From: Polyangium spumosum
Lineage (GTDB): Bacteria; Myxococcota_A; Polyangia; Polyangiales; Polyangiaceae
Reading direction: 5' to 3'
Assembly (NCBI RefSeq): GCF_009649845.1
Contig: NZ_WJIE01000027.1
Coordinates: forward strand, 1-63,960
Length of the DNA stretch: 63,960 nucleotides
Numbering within the stretch: position 1 is the stretch's first letter; every line of letters begins with the position of its first letter. The position numbers and the translations under genes were made by a program. The notes under the pieces were generated by a model. That model made no database searches. It was given only the letters and a program-made list of their open reading frames with translations, and was not told the origin of the DNA. Shown here in pieces: positions 43,114 through 51,178 of this stretch.

Positions 43114-43256
43114 GCGGTAAAACCTAGCCTCCGCGCCTGGACTCCGTCAACGTTCGGACAAACCAATCGTAAGCGCAGCCGCGTTCCGCGAACGCTTGCG
43201 CCTCGTGCGCCCCACGGGCATGCTCCGCGCCAGGGACAAACCTGGTCATTCAGGTC

Positions 43257-44330
43257 ATGCGCGACTCCACTCCACGCCCTTGCAAGGCGCGCCTTCTCCT
43301 CGTCGCGGCGCTGCTCTGCGGCACCTCGGAGGCGGCGGCGCAGCCACCCCAGGTGCTGCCGTGGCGCCTCGACTACGCCCCCGGCCCCAACGCCCCGAAA
43401 AACTGCCCCGACAAGAGCTACATCCAGGCCGCCCTCGCCACGAAGCTCAAGGGGCAAGACCCCTTCACCGACGACGCGTCGCGCGCCATCTCCGTGAAGT
43501 TGGTGCTCACGCCGCAGCGAATCGAGGCGCACATCGAGGCGCAGGACGAGAACGGTGAGATTGTCGCCGAGCACGTCACCCAGGCGGAATCGTGGCGCTG
43601 CGACCAGCTCGCCGATCGCATCGTCTTCTACCTGCGCGACATCATCGACCCACTGACGATCCCGCCCGCGGCCCCGGCAGCTTCGAGCTCGTCTGCAACA
43701 CCCGCGCCTTCCGCGCCTTCATCCGCCGCTCCGCCCCCATCTCCCTCGACTCCTGCTCGCGTCGAGCCGCTTCAACCTGCAGGGGGCCCCTTGGCACCCA
43801 AGGCCGCAGCGCGCTCGGCGGGGCAGCCGCAGCTCGCCATCTACGCGAACATGGGGGCTGCCTGGTGGAGCGCCCCCGAGACCGCCTTGAGCCTCGCGGC
43901 GGGCATCGAGGCGCGGTGGAACTGGCTCTCCATCGGTCTCGAAGGGCAGTACGACCACGCCTGGGCCTTGCCGACGAAGCAGGACGTCGATGCTGAACGC
44001 GCGGGTGTGTCCGCACTGGCGTGTGGGCGTCACGCTCTCTTCTCGTCTCGAACCTTCGCCCGCGCATGCGTCTTCGGCGACGTCGCAATGCTCTCGATCG
44101 ACGCCGAAAAGGAGAAGAGGCCAGATGCAGAGGACGTCACCATCGACGTCGGCGCGCGGCTCGGCGGGGGATTCTGGCTGGCGCGCTTCTTCGCTCTCGA
44201 GCTGTACGGGGACATCGCCTACGTGCCACGCCGGCCGGTGGTCATCGTCGATGGCGAGGAGTTCTGGCGCGCGCCGCGTCTCACTGGCGCAGTCCGGGTC
44301 GGCCTGGTTGTTCCCTTCGACATCCGGTGA
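43257..44330 (+). CDS. Exported outer-membrane-like protein
   Basis: A 357-residue protein with a signal peptide (LLLVAALLCGTSEAAAQ). It has a periplasmic first domain (residues ~30-135), a Pro/Ala/Ser-rich linker (~138-180) and a C-terminal beta-barrel-like half (LAIYANMGAAWWSAP…GLEGQYDHAW…, ending …GAVRVGLVVPFDIR). The gene lies just upstream of the ECF sigma gene, so it could belong to the same envelope-related unit. No named family. Confidence 0.6.
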   Translation: MRDSTPRPCKARLLLVAALLCGTSEAAAQPPQVLPWRLDYAPGPNAPKNCPDKSYIQAALATKLKGQDPFTDDASRAISVKLVLTPQRIEAHIEAQDENGEIVAEHVTQAESWRCDQLADRIVFYLRDIIDPLTIPPAAPAASSSSATPAPSAPSSAAPPPSPSTPARVEPLQPAGGPLAPKAAARSAGQPQLAIYANMGAAWWSAPETALSLAAGIEARWNWLSIGLEGQYDHAWALPTKQDVDAERAGVSALACGRHALFSSRTFARACVFGDVAMLSIDAEKEKRPDAEDVTIDVGARLGGGFWLARFFALELYGDIAYVPRRPVVIVDGEEFWRAPRLTGAVRVGLVVPFDIR

Positions 44331-44362
44331 AGCAGCCGTCGCGCAGAAAGCCGTACGATTTA

Positions 44363-44393
44363 TTGGACGGGTCGCCCATCTCGGCGCGTGTTT
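44363..44393 (+). promoter_or_regulatory. ECF-type promoter-like sequence 1
   Basis: This 31-nt block starts TTGGACGGGTCGCC and ends TCGGCGCGTGTTT. The same sequence occurs at 45675-45705 with about 26 of 31 identical positions and no gap. The -35-like GGACGG and -10-like CGTGTTT elements are about 16-17 nt apart. It directly precedes the ECF sigma gene, so autoregulation is likely. Confidence 0.6.
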
Positions 44394-44399
44394 GTAGTC

Positions 44400-45644
44400 G
44401 TGCGCCTCCTCCTCCCGTTCCTGCATCACGCCAGCGACGCCTTTCTCCGCTTCTACGCGGCGCATCTCCTGACCGTTCTCGGGATCCTGGCTCGAATGGG
44501 CGTGCGCCAGGCGGATGTCGACGACCTCGCGCAGCTCGTCTTCGTGAAGGTCTACAAGAACTTCGACAAGGTCCCATCTGCGGGGGTCGAGGACTGGCTC
44601 GAAATGATCTGCAAACAGCAGGCGGCGGAGCACTATCGCCTCTACCGCCACCGCTTCGAGACCCCCGAGGCAGACGCCGGCGTGGACGTGCCCAGCGACG
44701 AGAACCCGCACGAGCGCTTCGAGCATCATGAGCTCGATCAGGTCGTCAAACGCGTGCTCCAGACCATGGACGCGGAGCTCGTCGACGTACTCGTCAGGGC
44801 CGAGTTCAACGGGGAGTCCCTGCCGAAGATCGCCGCGGCGCTCGGGGTCTCGCGCAACACCGCGCAGGCCAGGCTCGTCGAGGCCAAGGACGTCTTCCGG
44901 CGCAGGGTGAAGAAGATATTCGGCCGGGATTTCACGCCGTTCATGTTGCTGCCTTTCGGCCTCGATACTGTCTTCCGCCCGGAGGACCTCACGCCCGACT
45001 TCATCGAGAAGGCACGGCACGAAGTCTGGCGCCGCGTCGCCCGCGAGCTCGGCTTCGACGAGGTGCTTCCTCCCGTCCTGGCGCCGAGCCCGTCGCCGCC
45101 TTCCGAACCGCCGGCTTCGGGCGAGCGGCTCATCCGAGCGGTCGCGCCCCGGGGCTCTGCGCCTGCCGCTCGGGCCACCGCCAAGGCGGTGCTCGAGCGC
45201 ATCATCAAGCACCCGCTCTTCCTGATCGGTGTCGGCGCCATGGGCGGGGGTGGCGCGGTCGCGCTCTGGCCCCGCGACGAGCCGCCTGCCGCGCGGCATG
45301 CGGTGCCGATGGTACTCTCCGTTGTGGTCGACGAGAGCGGACGTGGGGGAAGCTCCTCTGTCGTCGCGCCCCCGGCCACTCCCGGACCGAGCCCCACCGT
45401 GGTTGTCGTCGCGCCCTCGCGTCCCCCTGCCGGCCCCGTGCCTCTCAACGACCCGGAGACGACAAACCTCGAACAAGCCCGGGAAATGCTCTCGCGCGGG
45501 CAGTTCGCCGAGGCGCTCTCCACGCTGCGCCAGCATGAACAGGACTACAGGGGCAGTCATCACGCGGCGGTCCGGAACAAGTACATCGCCGCGGCGCTCG
45601 AGGGACTGCGGCAAAACGAGCAAAAGAGCAGCAGCCCGCCCTGA
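44400..45644 (+). CDS. ECF sigma factor fused to TM and TPR-like tail
   Basis: A 414-residue protein. The N-terminal 190 residues are an ECF sigma factor: region 2 (VRQADVDDLAQLVFVKVYKNFDKVP, then WLEMICKQQAAEHYR) and region 4 (FNGESLPKIAAALGVSRNTAQARLVEAKDVFRRRVK). The middle is Pro/Ser/Ala-rich. A transmembrane helix (HPLFLIGVGAMGGGGAVAL) precedes a second linker and a helical TPR-like tail (NLEQAREMLSRGQFAEALSTLRQHEQDYRGSHHAAVRNKYIAAAL). GTG 44400 is chosen because the promoter overlaps GTG 44388. Membrane-tethered control is inferred. Confidence 0.75.
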   Translation: MRLLLPFLHHASDAFLRFYAAHLLTVLGILARMGVRQADVDDLAQLVFVKVYKNFDKVPSAGVEDWLEMICKQQAAEHYRLYRHRFETPEADAGVDVPSDENPHERFEHHELDQVVKRVLQTMDAELVDVLVRAEFNGESLPKIAAALGVSRNTAQARLVEAKDVFRRRVKKIFGRDFTPFMLLPFGLDTVFRPEDLTPDFIEKARHEVWRRVARELGFDEVLPPVLAPSPSPPSEPPASGERLIRAVAPRGSAPAARATAKAVLERIIKHPLFLIGVGAMGGGGAVALWPRDEPPAARHAVPMVLSVVVDESGRGGSSSVVAPPATPGPSPTVVVVAPSRPPAGPVPLNDPETTNLEQAREMLSRGQFAEALSTLRQHEQDYRGSHHAAVRNKYIAAALEGLRQNEQKSSSPP

Positions 45645-45674
45645 TAGCCCCTTGCACGCGGGCGTGCACTTTCT

Positions 45675-45705
45675 TTGGACGGGTCGCCTGCGTCGGCTCG
45701 TGTTT
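45675..45705 (+). promoter_or_regulatory. ECF-type promoter-like sequence 2
   Basis: A near-identical copy of the 44363-44393 sequence, located between the sigma gene and the following operon, and 15 nt before the ATG at 45720. It supports control of 45720-49024 by the adjacent sigma factor. Confidence 0.6.
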
Positions 45706-45719
45706 AGAGAGTAAGGGAC

Positions 45720-45941
45720 ATGCGGCTTCTGCGCCGGGCCATGAGCGCCGCCCATGCGGAGGCGTTTGTCCTTGCAATTCATCATCATCCGCAGACGGCC
45801 GCGGTGCAGAGCGCGCATTGGGGTGCGTTCGTCGAGGCATACCACCGCGGTCGCCTGGGGATGGTGATCCGTGCCGGCGACAGCCCCCGTGCTCGGAGGG
45901 TACATGGCCACCGAAAACGAGCAACACGACCGCGCCCGTGA
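45720..45941 (+). CDS. 73-aa ORF after the ECF promoter
   Basis: A 73-codon ORF starting MRLLRRAMSAAHAEAF, with a TAAGGGA site upstream, directly after promoter copy 2. The first half looks like a soluble helix; the C-terminus is Arg-rich and overlaps the next gene by 38 nt. It could be a small protein or just leader sequence. Moderate to low confidence. Confidence 0.4.
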   Translation: MRLLRRAMSAAHAEAFVLAIHHHPQTAAVQSAHWGAFVEAYHRGRLGMVIRAGDSPRARRVHGHRKRATRPRP

Positions 45942-46476
45942 CGTGGCGGGCATCATCAGCGTCGAGCGGCCCTTCGCCCGCACGCTGGGCTGCGGGGAGG
46001 CGCAGCCCGCGCCGAGCTCCACGAGCCCACGCTCGACGACCAGGCCGTCGCCATCGCTGGCAGAGCCGACACAGCCACAACGGCGTCATCGCACGCCCAT
46101 CGAGGAGGTGAACGACGTGTTCCGGCAGCTCCGCATCCCCGAGCTCGCCGACGTCCTGCTGTTCGCGCAGCGCACCCTCGCGGCGCGTGAGGCAGGCCCG
46201 GATCCGTCGGTCATAAGCGAGCTCCTCGCTGCGATGAGCCGGCTTCATCCGGCCTACAAGAACACGCAGGGCGTGCCGCTGCCGATCCTCCGTGGGGCGC
46301 TCGTCGCAGTTCCTCGAGCTGCGCTCGAGGCGGCTCTCCTACGAGCAGAGCGCGAGGGCAGCATCAAGCTCGTCGCCGCCTCGCCCCTCACCCCGTTCAT
46401 CGAGCGGCAGGCGGGGATCCAAGACTCGAAGCGCGGTTTGCTCTACTTCTGCGCTGCTCCCGCCCCAGCGAGATGA
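45904..46476 (+). CDS. Unknown protein with winged-helix-like unit
   Basis: A 190-residue protein starting MATENEQHDRARDVAG; the first ~60 residues are Ser/Pro/Arg-rich. The C-terminal domain contains LRGALVAVPRAALEAALLRAEREGSIKLVAASPLTPFIERQAGI, a 'f...l..a...g.i.L' pattern that recurs twice in the 332-aa protein downstream. It overlaps the HTH gene by 4 nt, so the operon is translationally coupled. Function unknown. Confidence 0.55.
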   Translation: MATENEQHDRARDVAGIISVERPFARTLGCGEAQPAPSSTSPRSTTRPSPSLAEPTQPQRRHRTPIEEVNDVFRQLRIPELADVLLFAQRTLAAREAGPDPSVISELLAAMSRLHPAYKNTQGVPLPILRGALVAVPRAALEAALLRAEREGSIKLVAASPLTPFIERQAGIQDSKRGLLYFCAAPAPAR

Positions 46477-46853
46477 GAACGAGCGTGTCTCGCCGCGAGG
46501 ATCTACACCCGTTTGTCGCCAAGCTAGGTGCACGGATCCGAGATCTCCGCCTCGAGCGAGGGATGTCGCTCGAGCAGCTCAGGAAGAAGACCGGCATCGT
46601 CGTGAGCCACCTTTCACTCATCGAGCGCGGACACGTCGTGCTCACCGTAGGCACCGTCGATCGCATCGCTCGCGCGCTCGGCTTGACGCCGATGTTCTTG
46701 GTGCTGCTTCCCGAGGAGAGCGAGCTCGAGGCGGTCGTCGAGCGGATGGGCCACATGAACGCCGACAAACTCGCGCGGATGTACGAGCGGGTGTCCGCCT
46801 CCAAGAGCCTGCACCTGAAGAAGCCTCGTCCGCGCGGGAGCCACGGCCCGTAG
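46473..46853 (+). CDS. Xre-family HTH regulator
   Basis: A 126-residue protein with a clear Cro/CI-type HTH: FVAKLGARIRDLRLERGMSLEQLRKKTGIVVSHLSLIERGHVVLTVGTVDRIARALGLTPMFLV. The C-terminal ~40 residues are an acidic then basic helix. It is coupled to the upstream gene by ATGA. It may repress or modulate its own operon. Confidence 0.85.
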   Translation: MRTSVSRREDLHPFVAKLGARIRDLRLERGMSLEQLRKKTGIVVSHLSLIERGHVVLTVGTVDRIARALGLTPMFLVLLPEESELEAVVERMGHMNADKLARMYERVSASKSLHLKKPRPRGSHGP

Positions 46854-46890
46854 CGAAAGGTTTGTCCCCTCTTGCGGTTTGGCGCGGAAC

Positions 46891-47889
46891 ATGCGATCCA
46901 GGGTCGCGATGTCCTCCGTGCGTCCGCCTCCCGCGCCGTTCGAGCCCTCGCCTCCGGCCTCGCGAAGGCGGCTCCGATCGGGGCCGGACGCGTTCAGCGT
47001 TCTCTCGCGAGACGGTGCCGCCGCGGTCCTGCTTTTCGCCCGTGCCAAACTCGAAGCTGAGCGTCGGCGTGCACCTGGGCTCGTGAACGCATCCCTTCGC
47101 GCCTTCGCCTCGGGCATGGAGTCAGCGGCTCGCAGCGTGACCGAAGGGGTACATGACGACGGCGTGTTCATTGCACCGCTCTTCCGCCTGCCCCGCGAGC
47201 GTGACGGGGTCCCAGCCTGCCCGACGCTGTCGGCGTTCAAGGCTCGGCTGCTCCAAGCGTACAACCGCGGGCTCCTCGAACTCGCCACGTGCCAGCGCGC
47301 CGAGGACGTGAACCCCTTGGTGGTCGCCGCATCTGCGGTTCGTTCCCGACGAACCACGTTTCATCTCGTGCAGCGATGGTCGCGTCGGACCATGTTCGCC
47401 GCGCTCGACGACGTCGTCGGGGCGCTCTCTCCCAAGGCATACGCCGCCGCAAAAGACTTCGCGCGCAAGGTCCACGAGGATGAAAAGCGCCGCGAAGGGC
47501 GCCCCCGCTTGCTCACGCTGCCGCTCGACGCTTTCGCCGCCCGCGTGCAGGCAGTCGTCAATGAAAGCTCGCACGACGCGCTCATCGTGGAGCTGTTCCG
47601 GGAGCTCGATGACCGCGGTGAGGTGACGGGGCTCGGCCTCTCCGCGTTCAAGGCTCGGCTTCGCGGTGCGCATCGCACGGGCCTGCTCACGCTGCACGCC
47701 TGGCAGGTGAAGGATGGTGTGGAGAACCCGGCCATGCAGGCGTCCGTGGTTGGCCACGAGGGGATGACGCTGCATCTCGTATGCCGCACGGCGGTCCCGT
47801 TGCCCATCCCGTGGGGTCGCCCGGCGCCGCTCTTGGTTCCCGTACCGCGCTGGATCGAAGCATCGCAGGGGCGAATGATGAATGAGTGA
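46891..47889 (+). CDS. Protein with two tandem winged-helix-like units
   Basis: A 332-residue protein. After a Pro/Arg-rich N-terminus it contains two similar ~100-residue units. The first is …IAPLFRLPRERDGVPACPTLSAFKARLLQAYNRGLLELATCQ and the second …IVELFRELDDRGEVTGLGLSAFKARLRGAHRTGLLTLHAWQ. This repeated 'LSAFKARL..A...GLL.L' pattern also resembles the end of the 190-aa protein. ATG 46909 is an alternative start. It overlaps the next gene by 8 nt. No family is recognised; a DNA- or protein-binding adaptor is possible. Confidence 0.6.
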   Translation: MRSRVAMSSVRPPPAPFEPSPPASRRRLRSGPDAFSVLSRDGAAAVLLFARAKLEAERRRAPGLVNASLRAFASGMESAARSVTEGVHDDGVFIAPLFRLPRERDGVPACPTLSAFKARLLQAYNRGLLELATCQRAEDVNPLVVAASAVRSRRTTFHLVQRWSRRTMFAALDDVVGALSPKAYAAAKDFARKVHEDEKRREGRPRLLTLPLDAFAARVQAVVNESSHDALIVELFRELDDRGEVTGLGLSAFKARLRGAHRTGLLTLHAWQVKDGVENPAMQASVVGHEGMTLHLVCRTAVPLPIPWGRPAPLLVPVPRWIEASQGRMMNE

Positions 47890-49024
47890 GTATCAGTATT
47901 ATGAATTTCAGGCGATCGACAGATCTCTCACCGAAAAGGAGATGGCCGAGCTCCGTTCGTACTCGACGCGTGCCCGCATCACGCCAACGAGCTTCGTCAA
48001 CCATTACGAGTGGGGGAACTTCAAGGGCGACGAAGACGCGTGGATGTTCCGCTACTTCGACGCGTTTCTGTATCTCACGAACTGGGGTACGCACGTGTTC
48101 AAAGTGCGCCTGTCCTCGAAGTTCCTCGACCTCGCCGATGTGCGTCCGTATTGCTCGCGAAACAGCCTGACGGCGCGCAAGAACAAAGACCAGGTCGTCC
48201 TGACCTTCACCTCGCAGGATGACGAGGAAGAAGATTGGGACACTGGCGAGGGCATACTGCCGTCACTCATCGCGATTCGTGCGGAGCTCGCCCGCGACGA
48301 TCGTAGGGCGCTGTACCTCGGCTGGTTGCTCGCCGTGCAAGCCGACGAGTTCGACGATGAGGAGCCGGAGCCGCCCGTGCCGCCAGGGATGGGGCAGTTC
48401 AGCGCTTCGCTCGAGGCGTTGGTCGAGTTCCTGCGTATCGACCCGGATCTGCTTCGTGCCGCCGCGGAGACGAGCCCGCAGATGTCGACCCCATCGCCCG
48501 GCCGAAACGAGCTGATGGCTTGGCTCGCCACGCTCCCGCTGGCCGCGAAGGACACGTGGCTCGCCCGCTTGTTCGCCGAGGACACGCTGTCGGTGTCGGC
48601 GGAGTTGCATCGTCGGTTCGTGCAGGACCACGATCCGGCGAAGGCGAGTCTGGCGGCGCCGCAACGACGAACCATCGGCGAGATTCGCCGTATCGCCGAA
48701 AGGCACGCCGTGGAGCGCAGGCAAAACGCCGAACGAGAAGCCGTTGCCGATGCCGACCGACGTCAGCGACAAGCGGCGCGCGAACGGGCGAAGCGTCTGG
48801 ACGCGCTGGTGGGCAAGGAGAAGCAGCTCTGGCTGGATGTCGAGACGCTCGTCACTGCCAAGCAGTCCAAGAACTACGTTGCAGCGGTGGAGGTTCTGGT
48901 TGACCTCCGCGATCTCGCCGCAAGATCGGGAGCGGGGGACTTCGACACGTTGCTGCAGTCTTTTCGGAGCCGGCATGCGCGCAAGGCAACGCTCATGGAT
49001 CGGATCTCGAAGGCCGGCCTGTAG
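47882..49024 (+). CDS. Conserved hypothetical protein (YQYYEFQAIDR type)
   Basis: A 380-residue protein starting MSEYQYYEFQAIDRSLTEKEM, with the sequence STRARITPTSFVNHYEWGNFKGDEDAWMFRYFDAFLYLTNWGTHVFKVRLSSKFLDL. From memory this is a conserved family found in many bacteria, often close to SWIM zinc-finger genes, but of unknown function. The middle (RALYLGWLLAVQADEFDDEEPEPPVPPGMGQFSASLEALVEFLRIDPDLL) is conserved too. The C-terminal third is an Arg/Glu/Ala coiled coil. It is the last gene of the operon that starts at 45720. Confidence 0.7.
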   Translation: MSEYQYYEFQAIDRSLTEKEMAELRSYSTRARITPTSFVNHYEWGNFKGDEDAWMFRYFDAFLYLTNWGTHVFKVRLSSKFLDLADVRPYCSRNSLTARKNKDQVVLTFTSQDDEEEDWDTGEGILPSLIAIRAELARDDRRALYLGWLLAVQADEFDDEEPEPPVPPGMGQFSASLEALVEFLRIDPDLLRAAAETSPQMSTPSPGRNELMAWLATLPLAAKDTWLARLFAEDTLSVSAELHRRFVQDHDPAKASLAAPQRRTIGEIRRIAERHAVERRQNAEREAVADADRRQRQAARERAKRLDALVGKEKQLWLDVETLVTAKQSKNYVAAVEVLVDLRDLAARSGAGDFDTLLQSFRSRHARKATLMDRISKAGL

Positions 49025-49029
49025 AGCGT

Positions 49030-49421
49030 GGTCCTTCGGCTCCCTGTCCTTGCGCGACGACTTTTCTTCGGCTCCCTGCTCTCGCGCGACGAGTTTTCCT
49101 CGCCTCCCTGCCCTCGCGCGACGAGTTTTCCTCGCCTCCCTGCTCTCGCGCGACGAGTTTTCCTCGCCTCCCTGCCCTCGCGCGACGAGTTTTCCTCGCC
49201 TCCCTGCCTCGCGCGACGACTTTTCCTCGCCTCCCTGCCCTCGCGCGACGAGTTTTCCTCGCCTCCCTGCCCCGCGCGACGACTTTTCCTCGCCTCCCTG
49301 CCTCGCGCGACGAGTTTTCCTCGCCTCCCTGCCCTCGCGTGACGAGTTTTCCTCGCCTCCCTGCCCTCGCGCGACGACTTTTCTTCGGCTCCCTCCCTCG
49401 CGCGACGGCTTTTCTTCGGCG
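49030..49421. repeat. 12 tandem copies of a 31-32-bp repeat
   Basis: Twelve head-to-tail units of 31 or 32 bp, each of pattern CCTCCCTGCC(C)TCGCGCGAC, then GAG/GAC, then TTTTCCTCG. The edge copies carry CTTCGG in place of CCTCG at the boundary. There are no unique spacers, so it is not CRISPR. It starts 6 bp after the stop of the 380-aa gene. Unit length is not a multiple of three, and open frames through it look spurious. It may act as a transcription-end or protein-binding array. Confidence 0.8.
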
Positions 49422-49501
49422 CCCGGTCTCACGTACTACGGGGCCCAAGGCGCGATCCACGCGGCCTGCTGGACACGCTCAGGACCGGCAGGGGGCTAAA
49501 A

Positions 49502-49530
49502 GCGGACGGTGCAGCCGTCGAGCTGCACCG
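49502..49530 (-). terminator. Terminator for the DGQHR gene
   Basis: A perfect 9-bp stem (49507-49515 with 49522-49530), 6-nt loop. On the minus strand it is followed by TCCGCTTTTAG. It lies between two convergent genes, so it may work in both directions. Confidence 0.65.
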
Positions 49531-49546
49531 CCCCTGTCTTCTGCGA

Positions 49547-50767
49547 TCAGGCCGCCGTTGCCCCGGGGACGGCCCGCAGAGCCTCGTCCCCCGGTCTGTC
49601 GTCCTTGCCGACCTGCGCCGGCTCGTACCGCCGCTCGTCGATGGCGAGCTCGAGGCCGAGGTGATGCTTGATCAGGTTCGCCGTGAGGATGACGCTCGCT
49701 GCGTTCTTCAAGACCCTGCTGTTCACAACCGCGCGCCCCTCCCACCGCCGATGGGCCCGCGACCAGTCGAGCGTCCCGAGCTTCGTCAGCACGCTCTTCC
49801 AGTCCTCGCGCCGCTCCCGCAGCAGGGCGTTGCCGACGCGACCGAGGGCCTCGAGCACGACCGCATGCGCGTGCACGCACCGATCTCGCAGCGCAGACGC
49901 GCGGATCTTGCCGAGGCCGACCTCGTGCCAGTCCGGCATGACGCGCGTCAGCTCGGTCCAGAACTCGACGGCAATCTGCCTCGCGGTCTCGAAGCTCCCG
50001 CTGAAGCCCGCAAGCAGCGCCCTCGTGGCCGCGTGGATGCTCGCAAGCGCGAAGAGCTTGTTCGACCCGCCCGACACCGAAGTCTTCTCCCCATCGGTGA
50101 GCTGGTGAAAAAGGAAGACGTCACGCACGACGGCGCGCGTGAGTTTCGCGAGCTCGTCGCGATGGTCGTACAAGAGCCCGAGCGAGTTGTTCGGCCGCAC
50201 CGCGAACCGGTTCAGGTCCGCGAACCTCTGCTGCGCCTTCTCGAGGCCCGCGTCGACGAACAACGTCACGCAGATGCTCTCGTCTCCGAGCGATCCCCGC
50301 CTCTTCCTCACGTACTCCTGCGAGAGCGCCATTGCGACGGCCGCCCGCCGATGCTGCCCATCGAGGACCGCAACGGTCATGTCCCGCGGGATGTAGAGTG
50401 TGCCCATGTGGCTCTTCTCGTGACCTGGCTCGAATCGAGGCAGGCCATCGACGGCGCCGACCAGGGCTGGCAGCGTATAGCTCGTCGGATTGCTGGTGAT
50501 GTAGTCGGCGATCTTCGGCACGCGCGTCCTGCTCAAGACCCGCTGCGCCCGAAGCTCGGGCGGCAGCTTCGCATCGACGGGGGCGAACGGCCTGGAGATA
50601 TCCCGGAGCCGCACCATGATCGAGTAATACTCGCCACCGGCCTGCACGCCCCGGATCGCCGGGAACGCCCATTCCGACGCAGTGTCGGTCGCCATCGGCG
50701 CGGCCGGATCGCCGACCGCATTCTTCTTGGCCCTGATATTCTGTATCCGTCCTGCGACCCCCATCAT
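49547..50767 (-). CDS. DGQHR-domain protein (DndB/DpdB-like), IS-fused start
   Basis: A 406-residue protein with the DGQHR core TVAVLDGQHRRAAVAMALSQEY, and the DndB-like segments FAVRPNNSLGLLYDHRDELAKLTRAVV and …RVPKIADYITSNP. Such proteins regulate or take part in DNA phosphorothioate (Dnd) or 7-deazaguanine (Dpd) modification; no Dnd or Dpd enzyme is in this window. The first eight or nine residues (MMGVAGRI) come from the IS66 left end; residues from NIRAKKNAV onward are original. The original ATG is at 53627 (MTKAK|NIRAKK). The IS thus supplies new in-frame ATGs at 50767 and 50764. Confidence 0.75.
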   Translation of the reverse strand: MMGVAGRIQNIRAKKNAVGDPAAPMATDTASEWAFPAIRGVQAGGEYYSIMVRLRDISRPFAPVDAKLPPELRAQRVLSRTRVPKIADYITSNPTSYTLPALVGAVDGLPRFEPGHEKSHMGTLYIPRDMTVAVLDGQHRRAAVAMALSQEYVRKRRGSLGDESICVTLFVDAGLEKAQQRFADLNRFAVRPNNSLGLLYDHRDELAKLTRAVVRDVFLFHQLTDGEKTSVSGGSNKLFALASIHAATRALLAGFSGSFETARQIAVEFWTELTRVMPDWHEVGLGKIRASALRDRCVHAHAVVLEALGRVGNALLRERREDWKSVLTKLGTLDWSRAHRRWEGRAVVNSRVLKNAASVILTANLIKHHLGLELAIDERRYEPAQVGKDDRPGDEALRAVPGATAA

Positions 50768-50818
50768 TCCACATCTGCGTGCATTCGTGCATCTCTCGGG
50801 CCTCGAAGGAGGTTCGTC

Positions 50819-51178
50819 ATGGCTACACGGACGACGAGGACCGAGCGCCGGTGGCGGCGCATCGTGGAGGATTGGCGACAGAGTGGCCTGTCTGCGCGGG
50901 CGTTCGCCAAGGGCAGGGGCGTCAGTGCTGGGATGATCTACGCGTGGAGCAGCCGGCTGGGAAAGCAGGACGCGTCCCTGCCGACCACCGCCTCGCCGAC
51001 GACCGCGCCGAAGTTCCTTCCGGTCGCGATCATCGAGGATACGCCCGCAGTTTCGGCGGAGCGCCCGTCCGTGCTCGAGGTCGTCTTGCCGCGCGGCGAA
51101 GTCATTCGCGTCTCGCCGGGAGCGGACCTCGCCCAGCTCGGCCGCGTCGTCGCGGCCCTGCGCGGAGGTGCAGCGTGA
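50819..51178 (+). CDS. tnpA: IS66 TnpA (HTH accessory protein)
   Basis: A 119-residue protein with the IS66 TnpA pattern RRWRRIVEDWRQSGLSARAFAKGRGVSAGMIYAWSSRLGK, an HTH that binds IS ends, and the C-terminal VLEVVLPRGEVIRVSPGADLAQLGRVVAALR. A strong GAAGGAGG ribosome site precedes the ATG. It overlaps tnpB by 4 nt (GTGA). Confidence 0.9.
   Translation: MATRTTRTERRWRRIVEDWRQSGLSARAFAKGRGVSAGMIYAWSSRLGKQDASLPTTASPTTAPKFLPVAIIEDTPAVSAERPSVLEVVLPRGEVIRVSPGADLAQLGRVVAALRGGAA

Noticed and set aside
43719-46022. 767-codon minus-strand frame across the ECF sigma gene
   Set aside because: Shadow of the plus-strand sigma and outer-membrane-like genes.
49028-49342. 104-aa ORF within the tandem repeat
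   Set aside because: It is repeat-driven, with units of 31/32 bp shifting the frame; there is no ribosome site or conserved domain.
49030-49421. CRISPR array
   Set aside because: The repeats are directly adjacent without unique spacers and no cas genes are near.
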